A stretch of DNA of 64,000 bases from CAIQPS01 sp963783835 (GTDB lineage: Bacteria > Actinomycetota > Thermoleophilia > RBG-16-64-13), in the NCBI GenBank assembly GCA_963783835.1, contig CAWAOX010000007.1:1-64000 (forward strand), read 5' to 3'. Of this stretch, positions 34,549 to 43,566 are shown in pieces. Positions within the stretch are counted from its first letter, which is position 1; every line of letters starts with the position of its first letter. A program made the translations under genes and the position numbers. The notes beneath the pieces are model-generated. The model saw only the letters and a program-made list of their open reading frames with translations, was not told the origin of the DNA and made no database searches.

Positions 34549-35796
34549 GTGCAGATCACCATTCCTCGATGGGCCCAAGCCGTGCTGATCCCGGTGGCCA
34601 TCTTCCTTGCCCTCTACTTCGCCAAGGTGGCAAGCCACGCGGTCTTCGTCTTCCTCATGTCGGTAGTGGTCGCCGTTCTGCTCAACGCGGTGGTCCTGGG
34701 GATGGGGCGGATCAAGGTTCCTCGCTGGGCGTCCGTTCCGATCGTCTACCTGGCCTTCATAGCCGTGGTGGTCGTCCTGTTCATCTTCCTCGGCCCTCCG
34801 CTCATCCGCCAGTTTCAGAGGCTGTTCGAGACCATCCCTGCCTGGCTCGAGGACTTGAACAAGTCGCTCGCGGATCTACAGGCCTGGCTGGCCACGCACA
34901 ACATCACGGTCAATCTGCAACTCAACACCACGGACATAGTCACCTGGCTGCAGAACAACGGCAGCCGTTCCGTAGGCACGCTTTTCTCTGTGGGTGTGAG
35001 CGTCGCCGGCCTGTTCGTCAACATCTTCCTCACCATCGTCATCAGCTTCTACATGCTGATCGACGGCAAACGCATCTTCCGCTTCATGTGCCGCCTGGCG
35101 CCGGGGACCCCCGAGGTCAAGGAGGAATACGTCCGGGGTCTGCAGACAGCTTTCAGCCGTTTCGTTCGGGGGCAGGCCCTTCTGGCCGCCACAATAGGAC
35201 TGGCGTGCGGTCTCGCCATCTGGATACTGAGCTGGGATATCGTCGGCGTCTGGCCGGAGGGCGGCCAGTACGCCTTGCTCTTCGGCTTCTGGGCAGGAGT
35301 GACCGAGGTCATACCCTACGTGGGCCCATGGATCGGCGCGGTGCCGCCCGTTATCGCCGCGTTCTTCCACTCCCCGACCGCCGCCCTGGCGGTGATCATC
35401 GTCTACTTCGCCATCCAGCAGCTGGAAAGCCACATCCTGGCCCCGAACATCGTGGGCAGTTCCGTGGGCGTGCACCCACTCATCGTGATCTTCACCCTGC
35501 TCGCCGGCGCTCAGGTCGGAGGGATAGTCGGGATCATCGTAGCGCTGCCGCTCCTCGCGATGCTCCGCCACACGCTACAGTTCTACCATTTCGGCAGATC
35601 CAAGGCGCCCTGGGCCATGGACGACGGAATAGCGCTCATCCCCGCACGCTCAGGAGGCCCTCCTCCCCGGAGAGTGGTGCCACCCCCGGGGCCGGACAGC
35701 CCGGCTCAGGGGCCTGCCGCCTCGGCTGAGGAGCCTCTCGCCCCAACTGCGGGACCGGGCGCCCCTGCCCCCGGATCTCCCGGGCGCGAGGCGTGA
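34549..35796 (+). CDS. AI-2E family transporter
   Basis: A 415-residue polytopic protein with the AI-2E (UPF0118) layout: two N-terminal membrane segments, a soluble loop with a coiled coil (~85-150), and a C-terminal cluster of segments including EVIPYVGPWIGAVPPVIAA, ILAPNIVGSSVGVHPLIVI and GGIVGIIVALPLLAML, all family hallmarks. The last ~55 residues are a Pro/Ala/Gly-rich cytoplasmic tail. Start GTG 34549 with AAGGAGGGG upstream. Members export autoinducer-2 or act as Na+/H+ antiporters; the substrate here is unknown. Confidence 0.88.
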   Translation: MQITIPRWAQAVLIPVAIFLALYFAKVASHAVFVFLMSVVVAVLLNAVVLGMGRIKVPRWASVPIVYLAFIAVVVVLFIFLGPPLIRQFQRLFETIPAWLEDLNKSLADLQAWLATHNITVNLQLNTTDIVTWLQNNGSRSVGTLFSVGVSVAGLFVNIFLTIVISFYMLIDGKRIFRFMCRLAPGTPEVKEEYVRGLQTAFSRFVRGQALLAATIGLACGLAIWILSWDIVGVWPEGGQYALLFGFWAGVTEVIPYVGPWIGAVPPVIAAFFHSPTAALAVIIVYFAIQQLESHILAPNIVGSSVGVHPLIVIFTLLAGAQVGGIVGIIVALPLLAMLRHTLQFYHFGRSKAPWAMDDGIALIPARSGGPPPRRVVPPPGPDSPAQGPAASAEEPLAPTAGPGAPAPGSPGREA

Positions 35797-35810
35797 GGAG
35801 GCCCCGCGAT

Positions 35811-35839
35811 TTGTGGAGGGTGGGCGATACTGTTACAAT
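35811..35839 (+). promoter_or_regulatory. Promoter of the phosphatidylinositol operon
   Basis: TTGTGG (35811-35816), a 17-base spacer and TACAAT (35834-35839), about 50 bases before the ATG at 35888. Good spacing and -10 box; the -35 matches four of six positions. Confidence 0.6.
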
Positions 35840-35887
35840 CGCGAATTGCCGGGGTGGGTAGCTCGGAATCCAGAGACTAGCAGGGCA

Positions 35888-36502
35888 ATGGAGAACATTC
35901 GCGATTCTTTCGGGATAAGGCTGCGGAGAGGTTTCAACCCGGTCATCTCCACTCTCCACCGGCTGGGGATCACCCCCAATCAGGTCACCGTCGTCGGCAC
36001 CCTGCTCAACGTCGGCGTGGCCGCCCTCATCGTCTCCGATCACTTCATCTGGGCGGGCGTCCTTGTGCTCGTCGCGGGTATCTGCGACATGCTCGACGGT
36101 TCTCTGGCCCGGATGGCGAACATGTCCACTCCCTTCGGGGCCTTCTTTGATTCCACCCTCGACCGGATATCCGAAGGCTTCGTACTGGCTGCCATCTGTT
36201 ATGTCTTCGCGCACGAGGGACATGCAGTCGACGCGGCCCTTGCCGCGCTCGCCCTTCTGGGCAGCCTCATGGTGAGTTACACTCGTGCTCGGGCGGAGAG
36301 CCTGGGTCTGGAATGCAAGGTCGGGATCATGAGCAGGCCCGAGCGTATCATCCTCGTGGCCATAGGGCTCTTCTTCAACGTGCTGCCATATGCGATCTAC
36401 ATAATGCTGGCCCTCACCGCATTCACGGTGATCCAGCGCGTTGTCCACACCTATCGCCTGATCGGCAGGCAAAGGGAACAGGGAGGATCCGTTGAGCGAT
36501 AA
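35888..36502 (+). CDS. pgsA: CDP-alcohol phosphatidyltransferase, likely phosphatidylinositol-phosphate synthase
   Basis: A 204-residue membrane enzyme. The CDP-alcohol motif is complete: D67, D70-G71, A74-R75, G84, D88 and D92 with exact D-x2-DG-x2-AR-x8-G-x3-D-x3-D spacing. Six membrane segments are expected. It is followed by an inositol-phosphate synthase gene whose start lies inside its last codons (11-base overlap). In actinobacteria this pairing makes phosphatidylinositol phosphate from CDP-diacylglycerol and inositol phosphate, the precursor of phosphatidylinositol lipids. The start is ATG 35888; an upstream frame to 35813 starts inside the promoter. Substrate assignment relies on the ino1 link. 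Confidence 0.85.
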   Translation: MENIRDSFGIRLRRGFNPVISTLHRLGITPNQVTVVGTLLNVGVAALIVSDHFIWAGVLVLVAGICDMLDGSLARMANMSTPFGAFFDSTLDRISEGFVLAAICYVFAHEGHAVDAALAALALLGSLMVSYTRARAESLGLECKVGIMSRPERIILVAIGLFFNVLPYAIYIMLALTAFTVIQRVVHTYRLIGRQREQGGSVER

Positions 36503-37577
36503 AGTTCGGGTAGCTGTCATCGGGGTCGGTAACTGCGCGTCGTCCTTCATCCAGGGCGTGGAGTACTACCGCAACGCGAAAGCGGACGAGTTCGTCCCCG
36601 GCCTCATGCATGTGAACCTCGGCGGATACCACATCTCCGACATTGAGTTCACCTGCGCCTTCGACATCGACAAGACCAAAGTGGGCAAGGACCTCTCCCA
36701 GGCCATCTGGGGCGGCCGTAACTGTACGGTCAAGTTCTGCGACGTCCCCGATATGGGCGTCAAGGTCTACCGCGGCATGACCCACGACGGTCTGGGCAAG
36801 TACCTCTCCGAGGTCATCGAAAAGGCCCCCGGACCGACAGACGACGTCGTCGGAATCCTCAAGGACACCAAGACCGATGTGGTGGTCAGCTACCTGCCGG
36901 TGGGCAGCGAGATGGCTACCAAGTGGTATGTCGAGCAGATCCTCGAAGCGGGCTGCGCCTTTGTCAACTGCATCCCGGTCTTCATCGCCCGCGAGAAATA
37001 CTGGCAGGACCGCTTCATCGAGCGCGGGCTGCCGGTCATCGGCGACGACATCAAGTCGCAGGTCGGCGCTACCATCGTCCACCGGGTGCTCACCCGCCTC
37101 ATGCGTGAGCGCGGCGTTCGGCTGGAGCGCACCTCCCAGCTCAACGTGGGCGGCAACACCGACTTCCTCAACATGCTCGAGCGCTCGCGCTTGGAGAGCA
37201 AGAAGATCTCCAAGACCAACTCGGTCACCTCGCAGCTCGACTACGACATGGGTAGCAAGAACATCCACATCGGCCCCTCCGACTACGTCGAGTGGCTTGA
37301 GGACCGCAAGTGGGCGTATATCCGGATGGAAGGCCGCACCTTCGGCGACGTGCCGCTCAACATCGAACTGAAGCTCGAAGTGGTCGACTCGCCTAACTCG
37401 GCCGGCATCGTCATCGACGCGGTCCGCTGCGCCAAATTGGCACTCGACCGGGGCGTCTCCGGCGCGCTGTTCGAGCCGGCTTCGTACTTCATGAAGTCGC
37501 CGCCGATCCAGTACAGTGACGAAGAGGCGCGGCGCAAGACCGAGGCCTTCATCGCCGGCGAAGCGCAGAGCGAGTAA
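36492..37577 (+). CDS. ino1: Inositol-3-phosphate synthase
   Basis: A 361-residue protein of actinobacterial length. It makes inositol-3-phosphate from glucose-6-phosphate with NAD+. The Rossmann start is VRVAVIGVGNCASSFIQGVE; further blocks are NCIPVFIA, GDDIKSQVGATIVHRVL and LNVGGNTDFLNM, all typical of MIPS. The start is TTG 36492 with GGGAGG upstream, overlapping the last 11 bases of pgsA in another frame, so the two products are translationally coupled. A hairpin terminator follows. Confidence 0.93.
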   Translation: MSDKVRVAVIGVGNCASSFIQGVEYYRNAKADEFVPGLMHVNLGGYHISDIEFTCAFDIDKTKVGKDLSQAIWGGRNCTVKFCDVPDMGVKVYRGMTHDGLGKYLSEVIEKAPGPTDDVVGILKDTKTDVVVSYLPVGSEMATKWYVEQILEAGCAFVNCIPVFIAREKYWQDRFIERGLPVIGDDIKSQVGATIVHRVLTRLMRERGVRLERTSQLNVGGNTDFLNMLERSRLESKKISKTNSVTSQLDYDMGSKNIHIGPSDYVEWLEDRKWAYIRMEGRTFGDVPLNIELKLEVVDSPNSAGIVIDAVRCAKLALDRGVSGALFEPASYFMKSPPIQYSDEEARRKTEAFIAGEAQSE

Positions 37578-37598
37578 GGTAGGACAAGAGCGTTTGTC

Positions 37599-37633
37599 GG
37601 GGGCCCGGGCGGACGTCGTCAGCCCGGGCCCCC
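37599..37633 (+). terminator. Hairpin terminator after ino1
   Basis: Perfect 12-base G/C arms (37599-37610, 37622-37633), eleven-base loop, preceded by TTTGT and followed by GTACTTTG. It separates ino1 from the glycosyltransferase-PHP gene only 42 bases further on. Confidence 0.75.
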
Positions 37634-37674
37634 GTACTTTGAAGCGCATGGTGCATTCAGAGCGGGGGGCTTGC

Positions 37675-39744
37675 GTGGGAGATAGTCTGCACATAGCTCT
37701 GGTCGCTCCGTTCTCCTGGACCCAGCCGAGCGCCGTCAACCAGCACGTGGCCGATCTTGCCCGGGCTCTCAAGGCCCGGGGGCATCTGCCTGTGGTGGTC
37801 GCCTCCTCCGACGAGCCCGAAGACGGCGCCCGCACGCGAGCGCTGTTCCAGCGCGCCCGAGGCCAGGTTGTCACCCTTCTCGCGGACTATCACACCGGAT
37901 CGTCTCCTCATCGCCTGCTCCTCCCGCTCGCGGGCAAAGGCCCACTCAGCCCCGAGGACCAGATCCCGGTCGTCCCGGTGGGTTTCAGCTTCCCGGTGCG
38001 GTTGAACGGCAGTGTGGCGAACCTCGGTCTGCCGGTGGACATCACCTCCCGCATGGAGAAGCTCATGCTCGGAGCCGATTTCGACCTGGTCCACGTCCAC
38101 GAGCCGCTGGCTCCGTCGCTGAGCTTCACAGCGCTGCGGGAGGCGCGGTGTCCTGTCGCCGCTACCTTCCACTTGACGCCTGTGGCCGCCGCCGCCTACG
38201 AGCTGGGGCAGTCCGTACTCGATCGCTTCTTGCGGCGGTTGAACGCCCGCGTGGTGACCTTTCCCGAGGGACGGCGGATGATGGACGATCTCTACCCGGG
38301 GGACTACGAGTTCATCAGTTGTGGGACGACGGTGCGGCCGGTCGAGACTGGCGGTCCCTCTCGAAGCGCAGCCTCTCCGCGTTTTGGCCTGTACGTATAC
38401 CGTGGCGATTCCCGGCGCTCATTGCGAGCGCTGCTACGCGCCCTCGCCGACGACTTTCCCTCAGGCCTTGACCGACTTGTCATCGCTTTTCAGCAGGCCT
38501 CCGTGGATCGCTGGCCGCCGCGCGCCGTGCCTCGCAAACTGCGGACCCGGGTGGACCTCGTGCGGTTCGAGTCGTCCGAGGAACTGGGTCCGGTCTATCA
38601 GGGCGCGCAGGTCGCCATCCTTCCCTTCCTCGGCGGTGAGTGGCTGTGCAGTTCTATCGCCGAGGCGGCACTCTGCGCGTGCCCGGTCGTCGGTCCCGAC
38701 CTGCCGCCGGTGCGCGACTATGTCGAGTCTCTCGGCGCGGTCCCGGACGGCTCCGCCCCTCGGGGCGCAGTGTTCTCGCCCAACGATTTCGGCTCGCTCG
38801 GCCGAGCGGTCGCGGAGGTGCTCCGACCTGCGAGCGGCACGGATACCGCCGCCCTCGCGCCCGCCGGCGCGCCGCCCGAGCGCGGGGACTTGGCTTACTC
38901 GATGTCCAACGTCGCGGAGCGGCTCGAAACTCTGTACCGGGATACGATCGCGGCCGCCACCGGGGGCCGGGTGGGTGGGAGGACTCTGGCCGCCATGCAT
39001 TCCCTTCAGGTTCGCGGCATAGGCGAGGAGCCGCTTCGTAGGCGGGCAAAGCTGGCGGTGCTGAGCCCCGCCCGGCCGGACTGGATCAACGCCGACCTGC
39101 ATATGCACTCAAACTTCTCCAAGGACTGCACGCACACCGTCGAGTCGATCATCCGCACGGCCCGGGAGATCGGATTGGGAGCCATCGCGCTCACCGACCA
39201 TAACGAGATAAAGGGAGCCTTTCTTGCGCGGGAATTGGCCGAAGGCGATCCCTTCGTCATTGTGGCCGAGGAGATCAAGTCCAAAGAGGGCGAAGTCATC
39301 GGTCTCTTCCTTCAAGAGTACATCCCCCCGAAGTTGAGCTTCGACGAGACCCTCTCCCGGATCAAGGAGCAAGGGGCTCTGGTCTACGTCCCCCATCCCT
39401 TTGATGCCCTGCGCACCACCCCAACGTACCAGACGCTCGTCGACAACCTGCATCGCATCGACGTCATCGAGATCTACAACGCAAAGGTCGCCCTCTCTTC
39501 GTTCAACCTCAGCGCCGAGCGCTTCGCCGCCAAATACAATATCGTTGCCGGGGCGGGCAGCGACGCGCACGTGCTGCAGGCCCTGGGGACGGCCATGTTG
39601 CGGATGCCGAAGTTCGACGACCCGGAGAGCTTCATGGCGGCCCTGTGGGAGGCGGATATCATCGCCCGCCGTAAGAGCCTGCTCTACCTGCAATCGCTCA
39701 AGCTCTTGCACACCACTCTCGACCGGGTTCTGCCCGAGGAGTAA
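37675..39744 (+). CDS. Fusion of GT4-like glycosyltransferase and PHP-domain phosphoesterase
   Basis: A ~689-residue fusion. Residues 1-~430 are a GT-B glycosyltransferase of GT4 type: HIALVAPFSWTQPSAVNQHV, FDLVHVHEPLAP, and SSIAEAALCACPVVGPDLPP with the acidic residue that contacts the sugar nucleotide. Residues ~465-689 are a PHP domain: NADLHMHSNFSKDC (H-x-H), LTDHNEIKGA, YVPHPFDA and GAGSDAHV, carrying the metal-binding His/Asp set. The start is taken as GTG 37675 because GGGGGGC lies six bases upstream; ATG 37648 is an alternative. The PHP part might hydrolyse a phosphate of the same sugar or lipid. With the phosphatidylinositol genes upstream, a glycolipid role is possible but unproven. 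Confidence 0.75.
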   Translation: MGDSLHIALVAPFSWTQPSAVNQHVADLARALKARGHLPVVVASSDEPEDGARTRALFQRARGQVVTLLADYHTGSSPHRLLLPLAGKGPLSPEDQIPVVPVGFSFPVRLNGSVANLGLPVDITSRMEKLMLGADFDLVHVHEPLAPSLSFTALREARCPVAATFHLTPVAAAAYELGQSVLDRFLRRLNARVVTFPEGRRMMDDLYPGDYEFISCGTTVRPVETGGPSRSAASPRFGLYVYRGDSRRSLRALLRALADDFPSGLDRLVIAFQQASVDRWPPRAVPRKLRTRVDLVRFESSEELGPVYQGAQVAILPFLGGEWLCSSIAEAALCACPVVGPDLPPVRDYVESLGAVPDGSAPRGAVFSPNDFGSLGRAVAEVLRPASGTDTAALAPAGAPPERGDLAYSMSNVAERLETLYRDTIAAATGGRVGGRTLAAMHSLQVRGIGEEPLRRRAKLAVLSPARPDWINADLHMHSNFSKDCTHTVESIIRTAREIGLGAIALTDHNEIKGAFLARELAEGDPFVIVAEEIKSKEGEVIGLFLQEYIPPKLSFDETLSRIKEQGALVYVPHPFDALRTTPTYQTLVDNLHRIDVIEIYNAKVALSSFNLSAERFAAKYNIVAGAGSDAHVLQALGTAMLRMPKFDDPESFMAALWEADIIARRKSLLYLQSLKLLHTTLDRVLPEE

Positions 39745-39832
39745 CGCGGTCCGCCACCGGCCGAGAGGCCTCGGTCGCAGCGCGGGCGTCCGCGCCGGAG
39801 GATTTCACCGTTCGCCCGCCAATATAGTCAGC

Positions 39833-40456
39833 ATGAACAACTCCCAGCCTCACACCGAGGCCACCGAGATATACCGCAAGCTCGAGGAACGGGCGATAAG
39901 CGACAGCAACGACCTCAACCGCCGCGTCGTCGCCTGCAGGAGATGCCGCAGAGGGCAGGGTTACCTACCCACCGTCGGGTCCGGTCATCCGCTCGCCGAT
40001 ATCCTTCTGGTGAAATACCAGCCGCACTACCTTGAGGTGAACGAAGGGGTGTCGTTCTACGGCCGGTCGGGGTCCGCGATCCTCAAGAGCATGGAACGGC
40101 TTGGCGTGAACCCTCTGGTGGTCTACGGCAGCAACCTGCTCAAGTGCCACGACGTCCGGCCGGCAGAGGGCGAGAAGAACTGCCTGCTGTATTGGCTGGA
40201 GGAGTTTCACATCACGCACCCTCGCATCATGGTCGTGATGGGCCGGCAGACGATGCTGGCCATCAACAAGGCCAGGGTAGCCGGGATGAAGCGGCTGGCC
40301 TGGGACCCGGGGGCTCTACAGACCTTCACGCCCTTCTGCAAGGCACTGGTCACCCCGGATATCGACGCCTCGCTTGACGACGACCAGGCCAAGGCGGAGT
40401 TCTGGAAGGCCTTCCGCAGCCTCGGAGAGTGGTTCCAGGACGAACCGCCTTACTAG
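39833..40456 (+). CDS. Uracil-DNA-glycosylase-fold protein with altered active site
   Basis: A 207-residue protein resembling family 4/5 uracil-DNA glycosylases: CRRCRRG near residue 35 (half of the Fe-S ligands), GSGHPLADILLVKYQP, YGRSGSAILKSMERLG, YGSNLLKCHDVRPAEGEKN and RIMVVMGRQTMLAI. The catalytic motif GEAPG-x-x-E(D) is replaced by VKYQPHYLE and the HPS motif by a region reading TFTPFCKALVTPD. The fold is probably kept but the chemistry is altered or lost. Start ATG 39833 (ATAGTCAGC upstream, weak ribosome site). Role unclear. Confidence 0.65.
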   Translation: MNNSQPHTEATEIYRKLEERAISDSNDLNRRVVACRRCRRGQGYLPTVGSGHPLADILLVKYQPHYLEVNEGVSFYGRSGSAILKSMERLGVNPLVVYGSNLLKCHDVRPAEGEKNCLLYWLEEFHITHPRIMVVMGRQTMLAINKARVAGMKRLAWDPGALQTFTPFCKALVTPDIDASLDDDQAKAEFWKAFRSLGEWFQDEPPY

Positions 40457-40548
40457 ATAGCCCGCGGGGACCTGCTCGGCCGTCCTAGTGTGACGCCGGG
40501 CAAGCGCCCGACAACGTCCACCCAATCTTCAGATGGAGGATGGCCGGT

Positions 40549-41169
40549 ATGAGGAAGATCGCTGTAGTGCTCGCAATCGCATCGGTGCTGTTGGTCGTCG
40601 TCGGGTGCGGGGGCCAGGGCACCGAATCGGCGGACGAGACATCGACTTCCTTGGCGCCCTCTGGGGGCCTGGTCACGACCTCGTCAAGTGACACCACGGC
40701 ATCGACCGCGGGCGGAAGCGGAGCGACGTCGTCGAAGGTCTTCGAGCCCAACCAACTGCTGTCGGCCGAAGAAGCATCGGCGATCGCGGGTCATCCCATA
40801 ACGATGGATGAAGGGACCCTCAACAAGGACGCGGAGAGCGGCGTCATCTCCGAGAGATACAAGTACGACCTGGGAAGCTCAACGGTCCACGCTCTCGTGG
40901 AGATCCACCAGGACAGTCTCAAGGAGAGCGACGGCAGCGTGAAGGATGCCTTCCTGTTCGAGAGGGACCTCATCAAGGACGACATCACCGCGGTAGATCT
41001 CGGCGACGACGCCTTCACGCTCAACAACACCGGTCAGTTGCACCTGCTCTACGACGGTTACTATATCGTCGTCGCCTTCGACGCCGACGAGTACGACTCG
41101 TCGAAGAACGCGCCGCTCAACACAGAGCTCGGCAAGAAGATCCTGGAGAATCTCAAAGCGAAGCTATAG
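40549..41169 (+). CDS. Lipoprotein of unknown function
   Basis: A ~206-residue lipoprotein: signal peptide MRKIAVVLAIASVLLVVV, lipobox with C20, a Ser/Thr linker (~25-60), then a compact domain with EEASAIAGHPITMDEG and a final charged helix. The start is ATG 40549, nine bases after GGAGG; ATG 40540 touches the ribosome site and is unlikely. The stop overlaps the convergent RNA-methyltransferase gene by six bases. The family is not recognised. Confidence 0.75.
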   Translation: MRKIAVVLAIASVLLVVVGCGGQGTESADETSTSLAPSGGLVTTSSSDTTASTAGGSGATSSKVFEPNQLLSAEEASAIAGHPITMDEGTLNKDAESGVISERYKYDLGSSTVHALVEIHQDSLKESDGSVKDAFLFERDLIKDDITAVDLGDDAFTLNNTGQLHLLYDGYYIVVAFDADEYDSSKNAPLNTELGKKILENLKAKL

Positions 41170-42612
41170 TGACAGAGACCCCACGCACTCCACGTGCGGG
41201 GTGTGCGGGAACATGTCCACGGGCGTGACGCGCTCGAGGCGGTAGCCGAAGTCCTGGAGCCGGGCGACGTTGGGTCCCATCGTGGCCGGGTTGCACGAGA
41301 CGTAGACGATCCGGGGTGCCGCAACCTCGCCGATGCGGGCGATGGTCTTTTCTGTGAGCCCCGCGCGCGGGGGATCGACGATAAGGACGTCGGGTCTTCT
41401 GACCACCTCCGGGAGCTCGCGGGCCCCGTCCGCCACTTCGCGCAGCACCTTGGCCACGTCCCCTTCGACGAAGAAGGCGTTCTCTATTCCGTTGAGGCGG
41501 GCGTTCTCGCATGCGTCTGCCACGGCCGCGGGTATCGCCTCGATCCCCATGACCGCCCGGGCGCGTCCGGCAAGCGAGAGGCCGATGGAGCCGACCCCGG
41601 AGTACAAGTCCCAGATGACCGGGCCGGCCGTGTCCCTGTTGCCGACCGGGCTGGCGGCGGCTGAAGTGATTTCCCGAGCGACGAGGCCGTACAGCAACTC
41701 CGTCATTCCGGTGTTCGTCTGGAAGAACGCGTCGACCGAGACCTTGAGGCTCAGCCCGGCGACCTTCTCCAGCAGATAGGGCCGGCCCCAGAGGGTCGTC
41801 GACTCTAGACCATTGCTGATCTCGGCTCTTCCACCGTTGACGGCGTGGACGAGGCCCACCAGCTGCGGATGGGCCGCGCGGAGCCGGTCGACAAGTCGGG
41901 CCACACCCGGCAGCTCGCCGGGGATCGTGACCAGACTGAGGAGGAGCTCGGATCCCCCCTGGGCGGAACGCGCCAGAAGATGTCGGGCGAAGCCCTCGCC
42001 TCTCCGCGGTTCCCAGCCCGGCAGACCTTCGTCCCGGAGCCAGGCTTCCACCGTCGTCCGGGCCTGCTCCAGCCCGGTCTCGAGAAGATGGCATTGGGAG
42101 AGCGGAAGGACGGAATCCCATCGTCCCGGTGGCCGGAAGCCGACGACCGCGCCCTCGGGAGCCGTGCCGATGGAGAAATCCGCCCGGTTGCGATACCTCC
42201 ACGGGTCGGCCATGCCGGTTATGGGGAGCATCTCGAAGTCACGCAGACCACCCAGGTGCTCCAGAGACTCCCGGACCTGCCTGGTCTTGTACGCGAGTTG
42301 CACCGCGTAGTCGAGCCCCTGCCAGACACACCCTCCGCAGGTGCCGAAGGAAGGGCAGCGATGAGGTATCCGATCGGGCGAAGGAGTGAGGATCGTCTCC
42401 GCTCGGGCCTCGGCATAACGCTTCTTCAGCTTGGTGATGCGGGCGCTGACGATGTCGCCGGGGACGGCCCCGGTCACGAACACGACGAATTCGCCGATCT
42501 TCGCGATGCCTGCACCGCCGAAGGCCAAGTTGGTGACGCTCACGTCGACAAGCTGGTTCTTCTGTAGCCTCACGGCCCGCTCGATCTGCTGTTTTTGCTT
42601 CTGCTCCTCCAT
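41164..42612 (-). CDS. RlmD-type class I SAM-dependent RNA (uracil-5) methyltransferase
   Basis: A 482-residue protein. TRAM domain (~18-75), [4Fe-4S] cysteines C86, C92, C95 and C174, then the methyltransferase domain: DLYSGVGSIGLSLAGRARA (SAM-binding), LIVDPPRAGL and the catalytic Cys in YVSCNPATM. It methylates U in rRNA or tRNA (RlmD/RlmCD/TrmA family); which one cannot be read. Start ATG 42612. Convergent with the lipoprotein gene at its 3' end with a six-base overlap. Confidence 0.9.
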   Translation of the reverse strand: MEEQKQKQQIERAVRLQKNQLVDVSVTNLAFGGAGIAKIGEFVVFVTGAVPGDIVSARITKLKKRYAEARAETILTPSPDRIPHRCPSFGTCGGCVWQGLDYAVQLAYKTRQVRESLEHLGGLRDFEMLPITGMADPWRYRNRADFSIGTAPEGAVVGFRPPGRWDSVLPLSQCHLLETGLEQARTTVEAWLRDEGLPGWEPRRGEGFARHLLARSAQGGSELLLSLVTIPGELPGVARLVDRLRAAHPQLVGLVHAVNGGRAEISNGLESTTLWGRPYLLEKVAGLSLKVSVDAFFQTNTGMTELLYGLVAREITSAAASPVGNRDTAGPVIWDLYSGVGSIGLSLAGRARAVMGIEAIPAAVADACENARLNGIENAFFVEGDVAKVLREVADGARELPEVVRRPDVLIVDPPRAGLTEKTIARIGEVAAPRIVYVSCNPATMGPNVARLQDFGYRLERVTPVDMFPHTPHVECVGSLSL

Positions 42613-42727
42613 AGGACCGAGGATTATAGCGAGCCGCCGTGGTGGAGGGCCGGCGGCGGCGTCGCGAACCTGGCGGCATTTCCCGGCGGCCCTTGCCGCG
42701 GCGAAGAGGATTGCCTATTGTTGGGCG

Positions 42728-43075
42728 ATGTTCTGGCGCCGCAAACACAAGACCGAAAGCCGAGTCCCCGTTCCGGGTGCTTCGGCCGCCGACATCGGCT
42801 TGGCCATCAAGTTCGTCGCCGAGGCGGGCAAACAGATGCTCGAGGCGAGCCCCTCCGTGAGCGAGGTGTTGGACAACCTGCGCCGTCTGCTGCCGGTCGT
42901 CGGCCTGGAAGGGGCCATGATCGACGCCAACCTCAGCACGCTCACACTGAGCTACTGGGGTCCGGGGATGGACTTCCCGGTGACCACGATGCGACCGGGC
43001 GTCTCGGGCGCTGCAGACATATCCCCTCCCGGGGAGACCGCTAGACCTGCCGGCCAGCAGACCGCTGAACAATGA
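42728..43075 (+). pseudogene. Truncated ThrE-type Thr/Ser exporter (N-terminal piece)
   Basis: A 115-residue frame whose residues ~22-90 (AIKFVAEAGKQMLEASPSVS, a segment TLTLSYWGPG and PVTTMRPG) match the cytoplasmic N-terminal part of ThrE/DUF1212 threonine-serine exporters. The rest of that domain and all membrane segments (normally several hundred residues) are missing, and the tail is unrelated low-complexity Gly/Pro/Ala. No continuing frame is visible downstream. Probably a decayed gene fragment; a stand-alone small protein is possible. The ATG at 42728 has no strong ribosome site. Confidence 0.55.
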
Positions 43076-43148
43076 CACCTCGCCGCCAGGGAGGCCGGCG
43101 TCTCAGGTGCCCGCGCCGCTGAGGCCGCGCCGCTGACCCTGCGCCCGG

Positions 43149-43406
43149 CTATTTACTCCTTACCGGGTGCATCAAGCCCATGACGATCAGAACGACCGCG
43201 GCGGCGCCGATCGAGATAAGAAAGCTCCAGATGTTGAAATTGTCGAAGATCCCGCCAAACCCGGCGGCCCAGCCGATGAACCCCCCAACCAAGCCGCCGA
43301 TCAGACCGGCGATCAGCGTCCTGACGAAGCCGAACCGCCGGCGGGTGATGAACCGCGCAAGGTAGCCCAGCACGAGACCAACAAGTATCCAACTCAACAG
43401 TGGCAT
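43149..43406 (-). CDS. GlsB/YeaQ/YmgE family small membrane protein
   Basis: An 85-residue protein with three membrane segments (WILVGLVLGYLARFI; LIAGLIGGLVGGFIGWAAG; FLISIGAAAVVLIVMGL) and the Gly-zipper pattern of the transglycosylase-associated (GlsB/YeaQ/YmgE) family. Linked to envelope stress in other bacteria. Monocistronic by position. Confidence 0.85.
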   Translation of the reverse strand: MPLLSWILVGLVLGYLARFITRRRFGFVRTLIAGLIGGLVGGFIGWAAGFGGIFDNFNIWSFLISIGAAAVVLIVMGLMHPVRSK

Positions 43407-43566
43407 TGCTTCGTCCCCCTATCTTCCGGATAAGCCTCCTGCCCAGAATCCTAGCATGGGCCGGGAACCTACTCGCCCGCCCTTTCGAGGACCAGCTCCT
43501 ATACACAGGGAAACGGGTTTGGTACCGTCTGGTCCGAGCGAGTAGCCTCTAACTGGAGGTGGGTCG

